Shown: piece by piece, positions 47,316 through 56,469 of the stretch | Numbering within the stretch: the first letter of the stretch is position 1 | Layout: each line of letters opens with the position of its first letter | Assembly (NCBI RefSeq): GCF_019634775.1 | Contig: NZ_JAHCAS010000001.1 | Coordinates: 1,742,894-1,806,893 of the forward strand | Origin: Dokdonella sp. | Lineage (GTDB): Bacteria; Pseudomonadota; Gammaproteobacteria; Xanthomonadales; Rhodanobacteraceae | Length of the DNA: 64,000 bases | Direction: 5' to 3' | Notes under the pieces: generated by a model | What the model was told of the DNA's origin: nothing | What the model saw: only the letters and a program-made list of their open reading frames with translations | Databases searched by the model: none | Program-made: the position numbers and the translations under genes

Positions 47316-48142
47316 CCGAGTTGCAGGGGATTCGAATGAAGCTCATTTTCCCGAATGGCGAACACGCTGAAGTGGTCTTGGGTGAAGGTGTCACACGGGT
47401 CGGATCGGGCAGCGATTGCCAGATCGTGCTGGTCGCCCCTGGAGTCGCCGTGGACCATTGCGAGATCGAGGTCGCCGGGGGGGCGGCGACGGTGCGCACG
47501 CGCGACCCAAGTGTCGCCACCGTGCTCAATGGCCGCCAGATCTCCCAGTCGGAACCGCTCAAGCCGGGCGATCTGCTCCTGTTCGGCCGCATCGGTTGCC
47601 GTGTCGTCGCCCAGGAGCGCAGCGCCGCGGCGTCACCGATGCCGCCACCTGCTCCCGCATTGACCGAAGACGGGCGTACGCGTATCCGCATGGCCTTGCC
47701 GAAGTTCATGCTGCGCGGGGTATCCGGAGCCACCTTCGGGCGCAATTTCGCCCTCAGTGGCTCGATGACGATGGGACGGCAGAACGATTGCGACATTCCG
47801 ATCCAGGCCGACGAAATCTCGCGCCACCATGCCCGACTGCAAGTCACGGCCGAGGGCGTCATGGTCGAGGATCTCGGCTCTGCCAACGGCACCTGGATCA
47901 ACGACAAGCGCATCCATACCGGCATGCTGCGACCCGGCGAGGAACTGCGCCTTGACACGATCCGCTTCCTGCTGCTTGCGCCAGGAGCGCAACCGTCGAC
48001 GGCGGCGAAGGCCGTAACGAGTGAACCGGCGGCTGCTCCGGCAGGCAAGAGTGGCTCATCGGCAGTCGTATGGGTCGTGGTCGCCGTGGTGCTGCTGGCG
48101 GCCACCGCCTTCGGCGTGTTGCGCTATCTCGGCAAGATTTGA
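47312..48142 (+). CDS. Double FHA-domain membrane protein
   Basis: The 276-residue product has two FHA domains, which bind phosphothreonine. The second (about 145-230) is canonical (MGRQNDCDIPIQADEISRHH, then LGSANGTWIND). The first (about 8-95) has GSGSDCQI and DHCEIEV but lacks the SRH-type triplet. A C-terminal helix (VVWVVVAVVLLAATAFGVL) anchors it. ATG 47312 overlaps the kinase stop; ATG 47336 has a better ribosome site (AGGGGA, 47325-47330) and is a real alternative. It is the likely partner or substrate of the kinase. Its end overlaps nadC by 19 bases. Confidence 0.88.
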   Translation: MTELQGIRMKLIFPNGEHAEVVLGEGVTRVGSGSDCQIVLVAPGVAVDHCEIEVAGGAATVRTRDPSVATVLNGRQISQSEPLKPGDLLLFGRIGCRVVAQERSAAASPMPPPAPALTEDGRTRIRMALPKFMLRGVSGATFGRNFALSGSMTMGRQNDCDIPIQADEISRHHARLQVTAEGVMVEDLGSANGTWINDKRIHTGMLRPGEELRLDTIRFLLLAPGAQPSTAAKAVTSEPAAAPAGKSGSSAVVWVVVAVVLLAATAFGVLRYLGKI

Positions 48143-48984
48143 CGCTGACCGAGTTCGACCCGCATCGACAGATCGATCGCCCTGACGTGCTTGGTCAGGG
48201 CGCCGACCGAGATGAAATCAACGCCAGTCTCGGCGATTGCACGGACACGGTCGAGCCCTACGCCTCCAGAAACCTCCAGAGGAATGCGTCCGTCGACCTC
48301 GGCGACTGCGCGCACGAGGTCCTGCAGCTCGAACTCATCGAGCATGATGCGATCGACGCGAGCATCGAGCGCCTCGCGCAGCTCGCCGAAGTTCTCGACC
48401 TCGACCTCGACCATGACTGTCGGATGCAGTGCGCGCGCGCGGGCCACGGCGGCAGCAAGCGAGCCGGCGGTGGCGATGTGGTTTTCCTTGATCAGAACCG
48501 CGTCGTAGAGTCCGATGCGGTGGTTCGTGCCACCACCGACCCGGACCGCGTACTTCTGCGCCTGACGCAATCCCGGCAGGGTCTTGCGCGTATCGAGTAT
48601 GCGCGTGCGCGTGCCACGTACCGCCTCGACGTGCGCCGCCGTCACCGTCGCGGTCGCCGACAGCGTCTGCAGGAAATTGAGGGCGCTGCGTTCCGCGGTG
48701 ACCAGCGCGCGCGCGCGGCCTTGCATCTGACAGAGTAGTTGCCCAGGCTCTGCGCGAGCCCCTTCCTCCACCTTCCATTCGAAGCGCAGATCCGGGTCGA
48801 GTTGGCGGAAACAGGCTTCGAACCAGTCACGGCCACACACGACCGCAGCCTCGCGCGTGATTACGCGCGCACGCGCCGGCATCAGCGCAGGCAGCAGGTC
48901 GGCGGTGACGTCGCCGGGGCCTATGTCTTCGGCAAGGGCACGCTCGACGTCGGCCAGGACGATGTCGACAGGGACGGCGTTCAT
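48124..48984 (-). CDS. nadC: Nicotinate-nucleotide pyrophosphorylase (carboxylating)
   Basis: NadC converts quinolinate and PRPP to nicotinate mononucleotide in de novo NAD synthesis. The 286-residue product has EDIGPGDVTADLL, SALNFLQTLSATATVTA, ILDTRKTLPGLRQAQKYAVR with GGGTNHRIGLYDAVLIKENH, and EVSGGVGLDRVRAIAETGVD, all family signatures. It is convergent with the FHA gene and overlaps its end by 19 bases. Confidence 0.96.
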   Translation of the reverse strand: MNAVPVDIVLADVERALAEDIGPGDVTADLLPALMPARARVITREAAVVCGRDWFEACFRQLDPDLRFEWKVEEGARAEPGQLLCQMQGRARALVTAERSALNFLQTLSATATVTAAHVEAVRGTRTRILDTRKTLPGLRQAQKYAVRVGGGTNHRIGLYDAVLIKENHIATAGSLAAAVARARALHPTVMVEVEVENFGELREALDARVDRIMLDEFELQDLVRAVAEVDGRIPLEVSGGVGLDRVRAIAETGVDFISVGALTKHVRAIDLSMRVELGQRQILPR

Positions 48985-49053
48985 GCCCGGGCAAAGCCTC
49001 CAAGGGGGCTGGCAGACTAGGGCATTCGGCTGCGCAGGGAAAGCGCCGCGCGG

Positions 49054-51447
49054 TCAGCCGGTGCCGGCGGGCGGTGGCTCAACCGAGGGCGGTTGCGTCT
49101 GACGCAGGCGCTCGACGATCGCATCGAGGGCACGGTCGAACAGCGGGACTTCCTCGAGGACGAGCGTCGAGCCGCGTCTCAATTCGACAGCAAGGGCCGC
49201 CACGCTCTTGTCGCAAACCTTCAGGCCACGCCGATTGACGAACAGGTACTTCGAGCTGATCGGGCTGATCCACGACAGCTTGGCGCGCTCGCGGTTGCCT
49301 GATTCATCGGTGAACTCGACCCAGGTGCCGACCTTGAGTTCCTTGGCCGTTCTCACGTATTCGTCGTCTTCGTCGACTTCGACAGTTTCGGGCTCGAGGG
49401 AGCCCGAGCTCAGCACGATTTCCTCGACCGGACTCTGCTTCGTCACAGCCGCACCACCTGCATCCACAGCGTTCGCGTCTGTCTCCTCCGCATGCGACGC
49501 GATCACTTCCTCTGCAGTCGTCAGCTCGAGGGCCTCGCCATTGATGACGCGCTGGTAGAACTGTGACAGCTGCTGCATGAGCAGGCGTACGTCACCCTCG
49601 TGGTAGGCCACCGTGCCAAGGCCGTGGCGCAGTGCTTTCTCGATGTGCGGCAACAGCGAGCGCAGGCGCGCACGCTCGGCGTCGCTCTGCTTGGGCAGCG
49701 CGCTCCAGACAAATTCGTCGGCGAAGCGCAAGGCATTCTTCCACTCGTCGGACGAGGTGCCATGGCGAAGCTCGGTAAGGACGAGGTAGTTCGCCCAGGG
49801 CCGCGACAGCACGTCGTGCACGACGGCTGGAAGTTCACGGTCTCCGATCCGCGCGAGGATCTCGCGTGCCGCGTTGCGCCGCGCAGTGTGCAGCTTCTCG
49901 CGACCGCGCGTGACCTCAGCGGCGCGCTGCTCGGCCAGTTCCGCGCGCTTGCGGTGCTGATGGATGAACTGGTCGAAGCTCGCATACTCGTGCTCGATGA
50001 CGGCGAGATCGTCATCGAAGTCGGTCAGCACGGTCTCGATAACGGACTTGATGCGGTTGAACAACTTGTGGTCGGGATCGGATTCTTCCGTCCAGCTCTT
50101 GCCAGCCTCGGCGACCGCGTCGAGCAGGCGACGCGCCGGATGCGACTTCTGCGCGAACAGGTGTTTGTCGAGGATCGCGATCTTCAGGTACGGAATCTGC
50201 AGGCGACCGATCTGTGCCTGGATCTCCGAAGGCAGGTTGCGATCCTTCAGGATGTACTCGAACAGCATGCCGACGAGATCGATCGTGTCCTCGTCCGCAG
50301 TGGAGACATGGTGTCCGTGCGCTTCACCGCCCAGTTTTCCGACCTGATCGAGCAGCTCCTGCTTGATCTGGGTGACCGCCTGGGTGGCGTCGGCGATCGA
50401 ATTGACCTGTGACTGCGCGGCGAGCGTCTGGCTCTGCAGGATGGTAAGCGCGCTCAGCAGGTCGGTCGGACTGAGGTTCGGGACCATCGGCGTCGTGCCG
50501 CGCCCGCCGAACTCGGCGGTATCGCTTGCGTACTCCATCTGCTGCGGGCGCCGGGCGGCCAGAAGGCTGCGCAGCTGGTTGTACAGTTCGGCCTGAAGTT
50601 CCGCAGCGGCGGGATCGTAAGTCGGGTTGTTCGAATAGGTGCTGGCCGGCGTGCCCGCGCCCGGTTCCTGCATCTCGCCCGGCGCAGGAGGCTGTGGTGG
50701 GTCCGACGCCCCCATTGGCTGTGAGCCCCTCAGTGGCGCCACCCGATGGCGGATCTGCGGCAGCACGCCCGCCTGGATCAGTTCGGCGTTGACTTCGTCA
50801 TACAGCGACTCGAGCCCCGACATCACGTAGCGGTCGAACAGCTTGTAGATGATGAGCTTGACCTGCACGTTGAGGTCGAACTCGCGTACCGCCTGGCGGA
50901 AGGCGTTGCACAGCGGAGCGGGGCCGAGCGGGTTGCTCGAATCCTCGACGGGTGCGCCGCCGTTGATGACCGAGAGGCGCTGGTTGACCGCAAAGAGGGT
51001 ACGCGAGAGGCGGTTCTCTGCTTTCGCCGCCATGCTCGAGATCGCCAGCGATTCCTCCAGTTCGACATCGTCGACCAGCGACAGGCCGGATGACGACTGT
51101 GGGGCAAGCTCCGGCTTGACCGGCTTGAGTTTGCCATCAGCGAAGTCGCTGAAGATCTTCGACAACTGCTCCTGGAAGATGCGTTCGACCAGCTGGCGCT
51201 TCTTGCGCACCTCGCGCATGCCGTCGAAGAACTGCACCTGCACGGCGTTGCTCTCGGCCCGCTCGGCAAGATGGAAGAGCGCGTCGTCGACGTTCTCGAA
51301 CAAGGAGTTGACCAAGCCGTTCACGCGCTTGAGTGCGATGCCGCGCACGAGCTTGAGCAGTTCGCCGAGACGATCACCCGAGGCAGCCAGGCCGTGGCGC
51401 TGCGGGAAATCGAAGATCCTGCCCGGTTTGTCGTCTGGATTGCTCAT
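49054..51447 (-). CDS. DUF1631 family protein
   Basis: The 797-residue product matches the DUF1631 family, large cytoplasmic proteins of unknown function in gamma- and betaproteobacteria. It is mostly helical, with a Pro/Gly-rich low-complexity stretch (about residues 240-275, PPQPPAPGEMQEPGAGTPAS). A C-terminal part has VGTWVEFTDESGNRERAKLS and YLFVNRRGLKVCDKS, resembling a PilZ-like beta domain. No membrane segment or signal is seen. It starts at ATG 51447 (complement). Confidence 0.8.
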   Translation of the reverse strand: MSNPDDKPGRIFDFPQRHGLAASGDRLGELLKLVRGIALKRVNGLVNSLFENVDDALFHLAERAESNAVQVQFFDGMREVRKKRQLVERIFQEQLSKIFSDFADGKLKPVKPELAPQSSSGLSLVDDVELEESLAISSMAAKAENRLSRTLFAVNQRLSVINGGAPVEDSSNPLGPAPLCNAFRQAVREFDLNVQVKLIIYKLFDRYVMSGLESLYDEVNAELIQAGVLPQIRHRVAPLRGSQPMGASDPPQPPAPGEMQEPGAGTPASTYSNNPTYDPAAAELQAELYNQLRSLLAARRPQQMEYASDTAEFGGRGTTPMVPNLSPTDLLSALTILQSQTLAAQSQVNSIADATQAVTQIKQELLDQVGKLGGEAHGHHVSTADEDTIDLVGMLFEYILKDRNLPSEIQAQIGRLQIPYLKIAILDKHLFAQKSHPARRLLDAVAEAGKSWTEESDPDHKLFNRIKSVIETVLTDFDDDLAVIEHEYASFDQFIHQHRKRAELAEQRAAEVTRGREKLHTARRNAAREILARIGDRELPAVVHDVLSRPWANYLVLTELRHGTSSDEWKNALRFADEFVWSALPKQSDAERARLRSLLPHIEKALRHGLGTVAYHEGDVRLLMQQLSQFYQRVINGEALELTTAEEVIASHAEETDANAVDAGGAAVTKQSPVEEIVLSSGSLEPETVEVDEDDEYVRTAKELKVGTWVEFTDESGNRERAKLSWISPISSKYLFVNRRGLKVCDKSVAALAVELRRGSTLVLEEVPLFDRALDAIVERLRQTQPPSVEPPPAGTG

Positions 51448-51565
51448 GTTGCGTCGTTTCCCCTGCTGCCGTGCCGGGTGCAGAATCGCCCCGGCAACGG
51501 CTGCAAGCGCCTGTGAGGATCCCCTAGTGCTTGTTCATGTGAATGTGAAGTCTGTCACGCCCGCT

Positions 51566-51856
51566 TCACGGCGGCTTTGCGGCGACGAGCCCGGTGATGT
51601 CGCCGGCATCGATGCCGGCGCCGGCCAGCAGCACCGGGATATCGTCTTCGATCGGATAGGCGCGACGCCCGTCGTCGGTGACCAGCGCAGCAGTCCAGGC
51701 GACCGATGGTACGCCGCTGGCCGCACGCGCCTGGTTCAGGGCGCGCAGGCCATCCTTGTCGAGCAGACGCAACGGGCGCTGCGTCAGCGGGCAGCGGAGA
51801 ATCTCGAGCAGGCGGGTGTCCACGGTGAACCCTTTCGGCAGATCGATGGCGCGCAT
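51566..51856 (-). CDS. Trm112-like small protein
   Basis: The 96-residue product has LLEILRCPLTQRPLRLLD and YPIEDDIPVLL, the pattern of the Trm112/YcaR family. Only one cysteine remains of the zinc knuckle, as in many proteobacterial members. The family partners methyltransferases in eukaryotes; its bacterial role is unclear. The ATG complement is at 51854-51856. The 34 bases to purE leave little room for separate promoters. Confidence 0.75.
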   Translation of the reverse strand: MRAIDLPKGFTVDTRLLEILRCPLTQRPLRLLDKDGLRALNQARAASGVPSVAWTAALVTDDGRRAYPIEDDIPVLLAGAGIDAGDITGLVAAKPP

Positions 51857-51899
51857 GCGCGTACAATAGAGGCTTTCGCATGAACCGAACATGGGCGGA

Positions 51900-52400
51900 A
51901 TGACGCTGGGTGACCCGCTGGTTGGCGTGGTGATGGGGTCGCGGTCCGACTGGGAGACGATGCGGCATGCCGCGGAAACGCTGGCTTGTCTCGGCATTGC
52001 CCACGAGGTGCGCGTCGTTTCCGCGCACCGCACGCCGGACGTGATGTTTGACTATGCCGCACAGGCGGTAGGGCGGGGCTTGCGCCTGATCATCGCCGGC
52101 GCCGGTGGCGCGGCGCACCTGCCGGGCATGCTGGCGGCGAAGACGCGCTTGCCGGTGCTTGGCGTACCGGTGCAATCGAAGGCGCTCAACGGGCTCGATT
52201 CGTTGCTTTCGATCGTGCAGATGCCTGCCGGAATTCCGGTCGCGACCTTCGCCATCGGTCGCGCCGGTGCAGTCAATGCAGCCCTCGCTGCTGCGGCCAT
52301 GTTGGCCACCAGCGATCCCGTGCTGGCGGAGCGCCTCGATGCCTGGCGCCGTGAGCAGACGGCTGCGGTCGTCGCCGCCGACGATCCGCGCGCGGGTTAG
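51900..52400 (+). CDS. purE: 5-(carboxyamino)imidazole ribonucleotide mutase PurE
   Basis: PurE converts N5-CAIR to CAIR in purine synthesis. The product has [32 protein letters not shown] and [20 protein letters not shown] with [23 protein letters not shown] 51900 gives 166 residues; ATG 51891 adds three. A seven-codon ORF (51880-51903) ends over the 51900 start. A TACAAT box at 51862-51867 is a possible -10. purK follows after ten bases. Confidence 0.94.
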   Translation: MTLGDPLVGVVMGSRSDWETMRHAAETLACLGIAHEVRVVSAHRTPDVMFDYAAQAVGRGLRLIIAGAGGAAHLPGMLAAKTRLPVLGVPVQSKALNGLDSLLSIVQMPAGIPVATFAIGRAGAVNAALAAAAMLATSDPVLAERLDAWRREQTAAVVAADDPRAG

Positions 52401-52410
52401 TGGGTTAGCC

Positions 52411-53538
52411 ATGGCCACGATCGGCATCCTCGGCGGCGGCCAGCTCGCGCGCATGCTTGCCCTGGCCGGTGCGCCGCTCGGGCATCGTTTCCTTGTCGTC
52501 GACAATGCCGAGGATCCATGCGCGGCCCAGGTGGCGCCGCTGCTGCATGCCGACTGGCGGGATCGGGATGCATTGGTCGAATTTGCCCGGCGTATCGACG
52601 TCGCCACCTTCGATTTCGAGAATGTGCCGGCCGAGACAGCCCACTGGTTGACCGGGCATGTTGCGGTGTTCCCGAACCCGGAGGCCCTGGCGACCGCCCA
52701 GGACCGGTTCCTCGAAAAGACCCTGTTCACCGGGGCGGGCATCGGCACCCCGGCCTTTGCCACCGTCGACAGTCTCGACGACCTGCGCGACGCCTGCGCG
52801 CGCATCGGCCTGCCCGCGGTGTTGAAGACGCGCCGGCTCGGGTATGACGGCAAGGGTCAATGTGTGCTGCGTGAACCAGCCGATATCGAGCGCGCCTGGC
52901 AACGCCTCGGCGGCGTGCCGCTGATCCTCGAAGCCTTCGTGCCGTTCGATTGTGAGGTTTCGGTCATCGCCGTGCGTTCGCGCAGCGGTGAGTTCCGCCA
53001 CTACCCGCTGACGCGCAACTGGCATCGCGACGGCATCCTGTCCGCGAGCCTTGCGCCGCTGGAAGGCTTTGTCGAACTGGAGCAGCGCGCGATCGCGCAT
53101 GCGCGTGAACTGGCAGAGCGGCTCGACTACGTCGGCGTGTTCGCCCTCGAACTGTTCGTGCACGGGGGGCAGCTGCTGGCCAACGAGATGGCGCCGCGCG
53201 TGCACAATTCCGGCCACTGGACGATTGAAGGCACTGCGTGCAGCCAGTTCGAGAATCACGTGCGCGCCGTGCTCGGGCAACCGCTCGGCGATACTGCCGC
53301 ACGTGGTCACAGCGTCATGCTGAACTGGATCGGCGAACTGCCGGAAGCCGGACCGGTGCTCGCCGAGCCTGGCGCGCACTGGCACGACTACGGCAAGTCG
53401 CCGCGTGCGGGACGCAAGGTCGGTCATGCGACGCTGTGTGCGGACGATCCGGCCACCCTCGCCGCCATGCTCGAACGCGTCGGTCGTGCGCTCGGCCGCG
53501 CGGAGCAGGTTGCTCCTGTCATCGCGGCGCTCGGATAG
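52411..53538 (+). CDS. purK: N5-carboxyaminoimidazole ribonucleotide synthase PurK
   Basis: PurK makes N5-CAIR from AIR, bicarbonate and ATP, the step before PurE. The 375-residue ATP-grasp protein begins MATIGILGGGQLARMLALAG. It has VAVFPNPEALATAQDRFLEK, TRRLGYDGKGQCVL and the metal/ATP loop NEMAPRVHNSGHWTIEGTAC. ATG 52411 lies ten bases after the purE stop. Long in-frame extension into purE was rejected. Confidence 0.95.
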   Translation: MATIGILGGGQLARMLALAGAPLGHRFLVVDNAEDPCAAQVAPLLHADWRDRDALVEFARRIDVATFDFENVPAETAHWLTGHVAVFPNPEALATAQDRFLEKTLFTGAGIGTPAFATVDSLDDLRDACARIGLPAVLKTRRLGYDGKGQCVLREPADIERAWQRLGGVPLILEAFVPFDCEVSVIAVRSRSGEFRHYPLTRNWHRDGILSASLAPLEGFVELEQRAIAHARELAERLDYVGVFALELFVHGGQLLANEMAPRVHNSGHWTIEGTACSQFENHVRAVLGQPLGDTAARGHSVMLNWIGELPEAGPVLAEPGAHWHDYGKSPRAGRKVGHATLCADDPATLAAMLERVGRALGRAEQVAPVIAALG

Positions 53539-53570
53539 CGCATAGCACGGGGCGTTCCGGTCGGTCTTCG

Positions 53571-53621
53571 GTAGGAGCGGCTTCAGCCGCTCCTACAGCC
53601 GCTCCTACAGCGCTCCCACAG
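53571..53621. repeat. REP-like palindrome cluster after purK
   Basis: 53571-53596 is a perfect 11-bp stem with a TTCA loop (GTAGGAGCGGC/GCCGCTCCTAC). It is followed by partial copies of the right arm at 53597-53608 and about 53609-53621. It lies between the convergent ends of purK and the superoxide dismutase gene and belongs to the family at 29863-29923 and 39091-39172. Confidence 0.85.
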
Positions 53622-53656
53622 AAGCGCCGCGATTCGTCACATCGGCCAATCTGCCG

Positions 53657-54235
53657 TCAGGCGAGCTGGCTGTCGACGAAATCCCAGTTGACGAGATTCC
53701 AGAACGCCTCGACGTACTTCGGCCGCGCATTGCGGTAGTCGATGTAGTAGGCGTGTTCCCAGACGTCGCAGGTCAGCAGGGCGCGGTCGCTGCCGGTCAG
53801 CGGCGTGCCGGCGTTCGAAGTGCTGGCAAGGGCGAGGCTGCCGTCCGGACGCTGCACCAGCCAGCCCCAGCCCGAGCCGAAGGTGCCGACCGAGGTCTTG
53901 CTGAACTCGTCCTTGAACTTTGCGAAATCACCGAAAGCCTTGTTGATCGCATCAGCCAGGCGTCCGCTCGGTTCGCCACCACCGGTCGGGGACAGGCAGT
54001 TCCAATAGAACGTGTGGTTCCAGATCTGCGCGGCGTTGTTGAACATGCCGCCACTGGACTTGCGGATGATCTCCTCAAGCGACAGGTTCTCGAACTCGGT
54101 GCCCGCGATCTGGTTGTTGAGGTTGGTGACGTAGGCCTGGTGGTGCTTGCCGTAGTGGTAGTCGATCGTCTCGGCCGAGATTTGCGGAGCGAGCGCGTCT
54201 CGCGCCCAGGGAAGCGGGGGAAGCTCGATAGCCAT
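53657..54235 (-). CDS. sodB: Superoxide dismutase (Fe type)
   Basis: This cytoplasmic enzyme dismutates superoxide. The 192-residue product begins [20 protein letters not shown]. Metal ligands are visible as His in [10 protein letters not shown] and [11 protein letters not shown], and Asp/His in [16 protein letters not shown]. The [13 protein letters not shown] segment and length favour the iron form. Start 54235 has GGAG upstream (54238-54245 region, complement); longer readings were rejected. No signal peptide. Confidence 0.95.
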   Translation of the reverse strand: MAIELPPLPWARDALAPQISAETIDYHYGKHHQAYVTNLNNQIAGTEFENLSLEEIIRKSSGGMFNNAAQIWNHTFYWNCLSPTGGGEPSGRLADAINKAFGDFAKFKDEFSKTSVGTFGSGWGWLVQRPDGSLALASTSNAGTPLTGSDRALLTCDVWEHAYYIDYRNARPKYVEAFWNLVNWDFVDSQLA

Positions 54236-54441
54236 GGAGGAACTCCTTGCCGATGGGTAGGGCGGCACTGCGGCCGGGTGCGTATCTTCGCCGATGCCGG
54301 TTGCACGCGCGATGAAGCAGGCGCTCCGGCAGTCGGGGAACGGGCTGGCGAGGATAGGGACGCACGCCCGGGGGTTCAACCGAGTGCTACCATTCGCGGC
54401 CATTCCGGTGCGCTCTGCGCGCCACAGCCCCGGGTTTTCCG

Positions 54442-54759
54442 ATGGACATCATCGACCGCATCAAGACGACAGTCGAGTCGTCGCCGATCGTGCTTTTCAT
54501 GAAGGGCACGCCACAATTCCCAATGTGCGGTTTCTCCTCGCGCACGGTCAAGGTGCTCAAGACGATCGGTGCGCCGTTCGTCTCGGTGAACGTGCTGGAG
54601 GATCCCGAAGTGCGCGCGAACCTGCCGCGCTATTCGAACTGGCCGACCTTCCCGCAACTGTTCATCAACGGTGAGCTGATCGGCGGCTGCGACATCACCC
54701 TCGAGTTGTACGAAAGCGGTGAGCTTGAGCGCATCATCAAGGACATCCATCGCGCGTGA
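54442..54759 (+). CDS. grxD: Monothiol glutaredoxin Grx4
   Basis: This 105-residue monothiol glutaredoxin carries iron-sulfur clusters and takes part in iron homeostasis. It starts [20 protein letters not shown], with the active-site FPMCGFSSR (CGFS) followed by [20 protein letters not shown] for glutathione binding. It lies 206 bases from the divergent sodB start. Its stop overlaps the next gene's GTG. Confidence 0.95.
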   Translation: MDIIDRIKTTVESSPIVLFMKGTPQFPMCGFSSRTVKVLKTIGAPFVSVNVLEDPEVRANLPRYSNWPTFPQLFINGELIGGCDITLELYESGELERIIKDIHRA

Positions 54760-55535
54760 GCATGTTGCTGCCGCTCGAGCGGATCGACCATCCTGTTGCG
54801 GCTCCCGGCTCGCTGCAGGGGCGCGTGGTTCTCGTCACTGGCGCCAGCGGTGGACTCGGCCGCGCCACGGCGCTGGCCTGTGCGCGCGTCGGGGCGACTG
54901 TCGTCCTGGCGGGGCGCAAGGTTCGCGCACTCGAAGCGGTCTACGACGAGATCGAGGCGCTTGGCGGGCCACAGGCGGCGATCTATCCGGTCGATCTGGA
55001 AGGGGCAGGCCCTGGCGATCATGACGATATCGTCGACGCGGTGCGACTGCAGTGTGGTCGCCTCGATGGGCTTGTCCATGCTGCGGCTCATTTCGATGGC
55101 CTGCGGACCATCGATCAGACCAAGCCGCTCGACTGGCTGCGCGCACAGCAGGTGGGACTGAACGCACCGGTGTTGCTGACCCGCGCCTGCCTGCCGCTCC
55201 TGCGTGAAGCGGCCGACGCCGCCGTGGTCTTCGTGTTCGACGACCCGGCTCGCGTCGGCAAGGCCTACTGGGGCAGTTATGGCGTCAGCAAATTCGGCCT
55301 GGCTGGCTTCGCTTCGGTCCTGCACGACGAGCAGGCCAACGGCCCGTTGCGCGTGCACGGCCTGCTGCCGGCGCCTATGCGCACGACCCTGCGCCGCATG
55401 GCGTATTTCGGTGAAGATGCGACGACGCGTCCGACACCGGACCGGACTGGTGCGGCGGTGGCCTTCCTGCTCGGCGCGCAAGCCCACAGCCTGCGTGGCA
55501 AGACCCTCGACCTGCGCACGGCGCAGGCATCCTGA
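54756..55535 (+). CDS. Short-chain dehydrogenase/reductase (YciK-like)
   Basis: The 259-residue SDR has the NAD(P)-binding motif VLVTGASGGLGRATAL (residues 27-42), the DGLVHAAAHFD region in place of NNAG, and the catalytic pair in YWGSYGVSKFGLAG (YxxxK). The closest recognisable group is YciK-type oxidoreductases, with unknown substrate. GTG 54756 overlaps the grxD stop (GTGA); ATG 54762 is an alternative. Coupling to grxD suggests joint expression. Confidence 0.82.
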   Translation: MSMLLPLERIDHPVAAPGSLQGRVVLVTGASGGLGRATALACARVGATVVLAGRKVRALEAVYDEIEALGGPQAAIYPVDLEGAGPGDHDDIVDAVRLQCGRLDGLVHAAAHFDGLRTIDQTKPLDWLRAQQVGLNAPVLLTRACLPLLREAADAAVVFVFDDPARVGKAYWGSYGVSKFGLAGFASVLHDEQANGPLRVHGLLPAPMRTTLRRMAYFGEDATTRPTPDRTGAAVAFLLGAQAHSLRGKTLDLRTAQAS

Positions 55536-55550
55536 CCCCAGAGGTGCGCG

Positions 55551-56156
55551 ATGGAAAACGGCATGAGCACGGTATCTGCCGGCATCCTGCTGTTCCTCAT
55601 CATGGATCCGCTCGGCAATATCCCCCTGTTCCTGAGTCTGCTGCGCAACGTCGCGCCGGCGCGACGGCGACTCGTCCTGGTGCGCGAATTGGCGATCGCT
55701 CTGGTTGTGCTGTTCGTCTTCCTGTTTGCCGGCAAGTACCTGCTCGAACTGCTTCAGCTCAAGCGTGAGTCTGTCGGCATTGCCGGCGGCATCGTCCTGT
55801 TCCTGATCGGCATCCGCATGATTTTTCCGCCCAAGGACGGCATCTTCGGCGACGCGGATGGTGAGCCCTTCATCGTGCCGATGGCGATCCCGGCGGTGGC
55901 CGGGCCTTCGACGATGGCGGCGGTCATGCTGCTCGCCAACAGCGATCCGGGGCGCACCGTCGACTGGAGCATCGCGCTGTCGCTGGCCTGGCTGGCGACC
56001 GCGCTGATCCTGGTTTCCTCGACCTACCTCTATCGCTGGCTCGGCCACAGCGTGCTGGTCGCGCTCGAGCGTCTGATGGGCATGCTCCTGGTCGCCCTGT
56101 CCGTGCAGATGTTCCTCGATGGCGTGGTCGCCTATGTGGCCCACGCTCCTTCTTGA
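55551..56156 (+). CDS. MarC family integral membrane protein
   Basis: The 201-residue product has six hydrophobic segments and the family patterns FLIMDPLGNIPLFLSLL (near the N-terminus) and PMAIPAVAGPSTMAAVMLLA. It resembles the YhgN/MarC (UPF0056) group, inner-membrane proteins whose function is not established. GAGGTGCGCG precedes its ATG, 15 bases after the SDR gene, so the three genes from grxD probably form an operon. Confidence 0.85.
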   Translation: MENGMSTVSAGILLFLIMDPLGNIPLFLSLLRNVAPARRRLVLVRELAIALVVLFVFLFAGKYLLELLQLKRESVGIAGGIVLFLIGIRMIFPPKDGIFGDADGEPFIVPMAIPAVAGPSTMAAVMLLANSDPGRTVDWSIALSLAWLATALILVSSTYLYRWLGHSVLVALERLMGMLLVALSVQMFLDGVVAYVAHAPS

Positions 56157-56469
56157 GCTCAGGCGGTTTCGATGTTTCCTCGCGCAACCAATTGATTGGA
56201 TTCATGGACTCTCGGAATTTCCGGGGCCCTGGCCAGGGTCGCCGGCTGGCGGCCGTCCGCGCCACCTGGTTTCGTTAGAAATCTGTCACAGAGTCGGGTT
56301 AAACTGCGGTTAATGCGCGCGCGCTTGCCGGCTGGGGAAGTCATCGGCGCACGCCCATTCAGAGCCTCAATCCGTATAACCGCCCGCAATCTGCAGCCGG
56401 CGCGCGCGTCGCGCGCGTCGTGTCCGGATTGCCGCACACCTGCTGCAAGCAACCGAGAGGATGGTAGTG
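56157..56469. other. 313-base gap before the TonB-dependent receptor
   Basis: No gene is visible. The segment CTGTCACAGAGTCGGGTTAA (56283-56302) with TAAACT is the only promoter-like part, but I cannot place both boxes at a good spacing. GC-rich alternating CGCG runs lie at 56400-56420. The ribosome site GAGAGG is at 56455-56460. Confidence 0.5.

Noticed and set aside
56283..56302. Pho-box-like CTGTCACA before the TonB-dependent receptor
   Set aside because: Only one half-site is visible and there is no second CTGTCAT-type repeat at the required 11-base distance.
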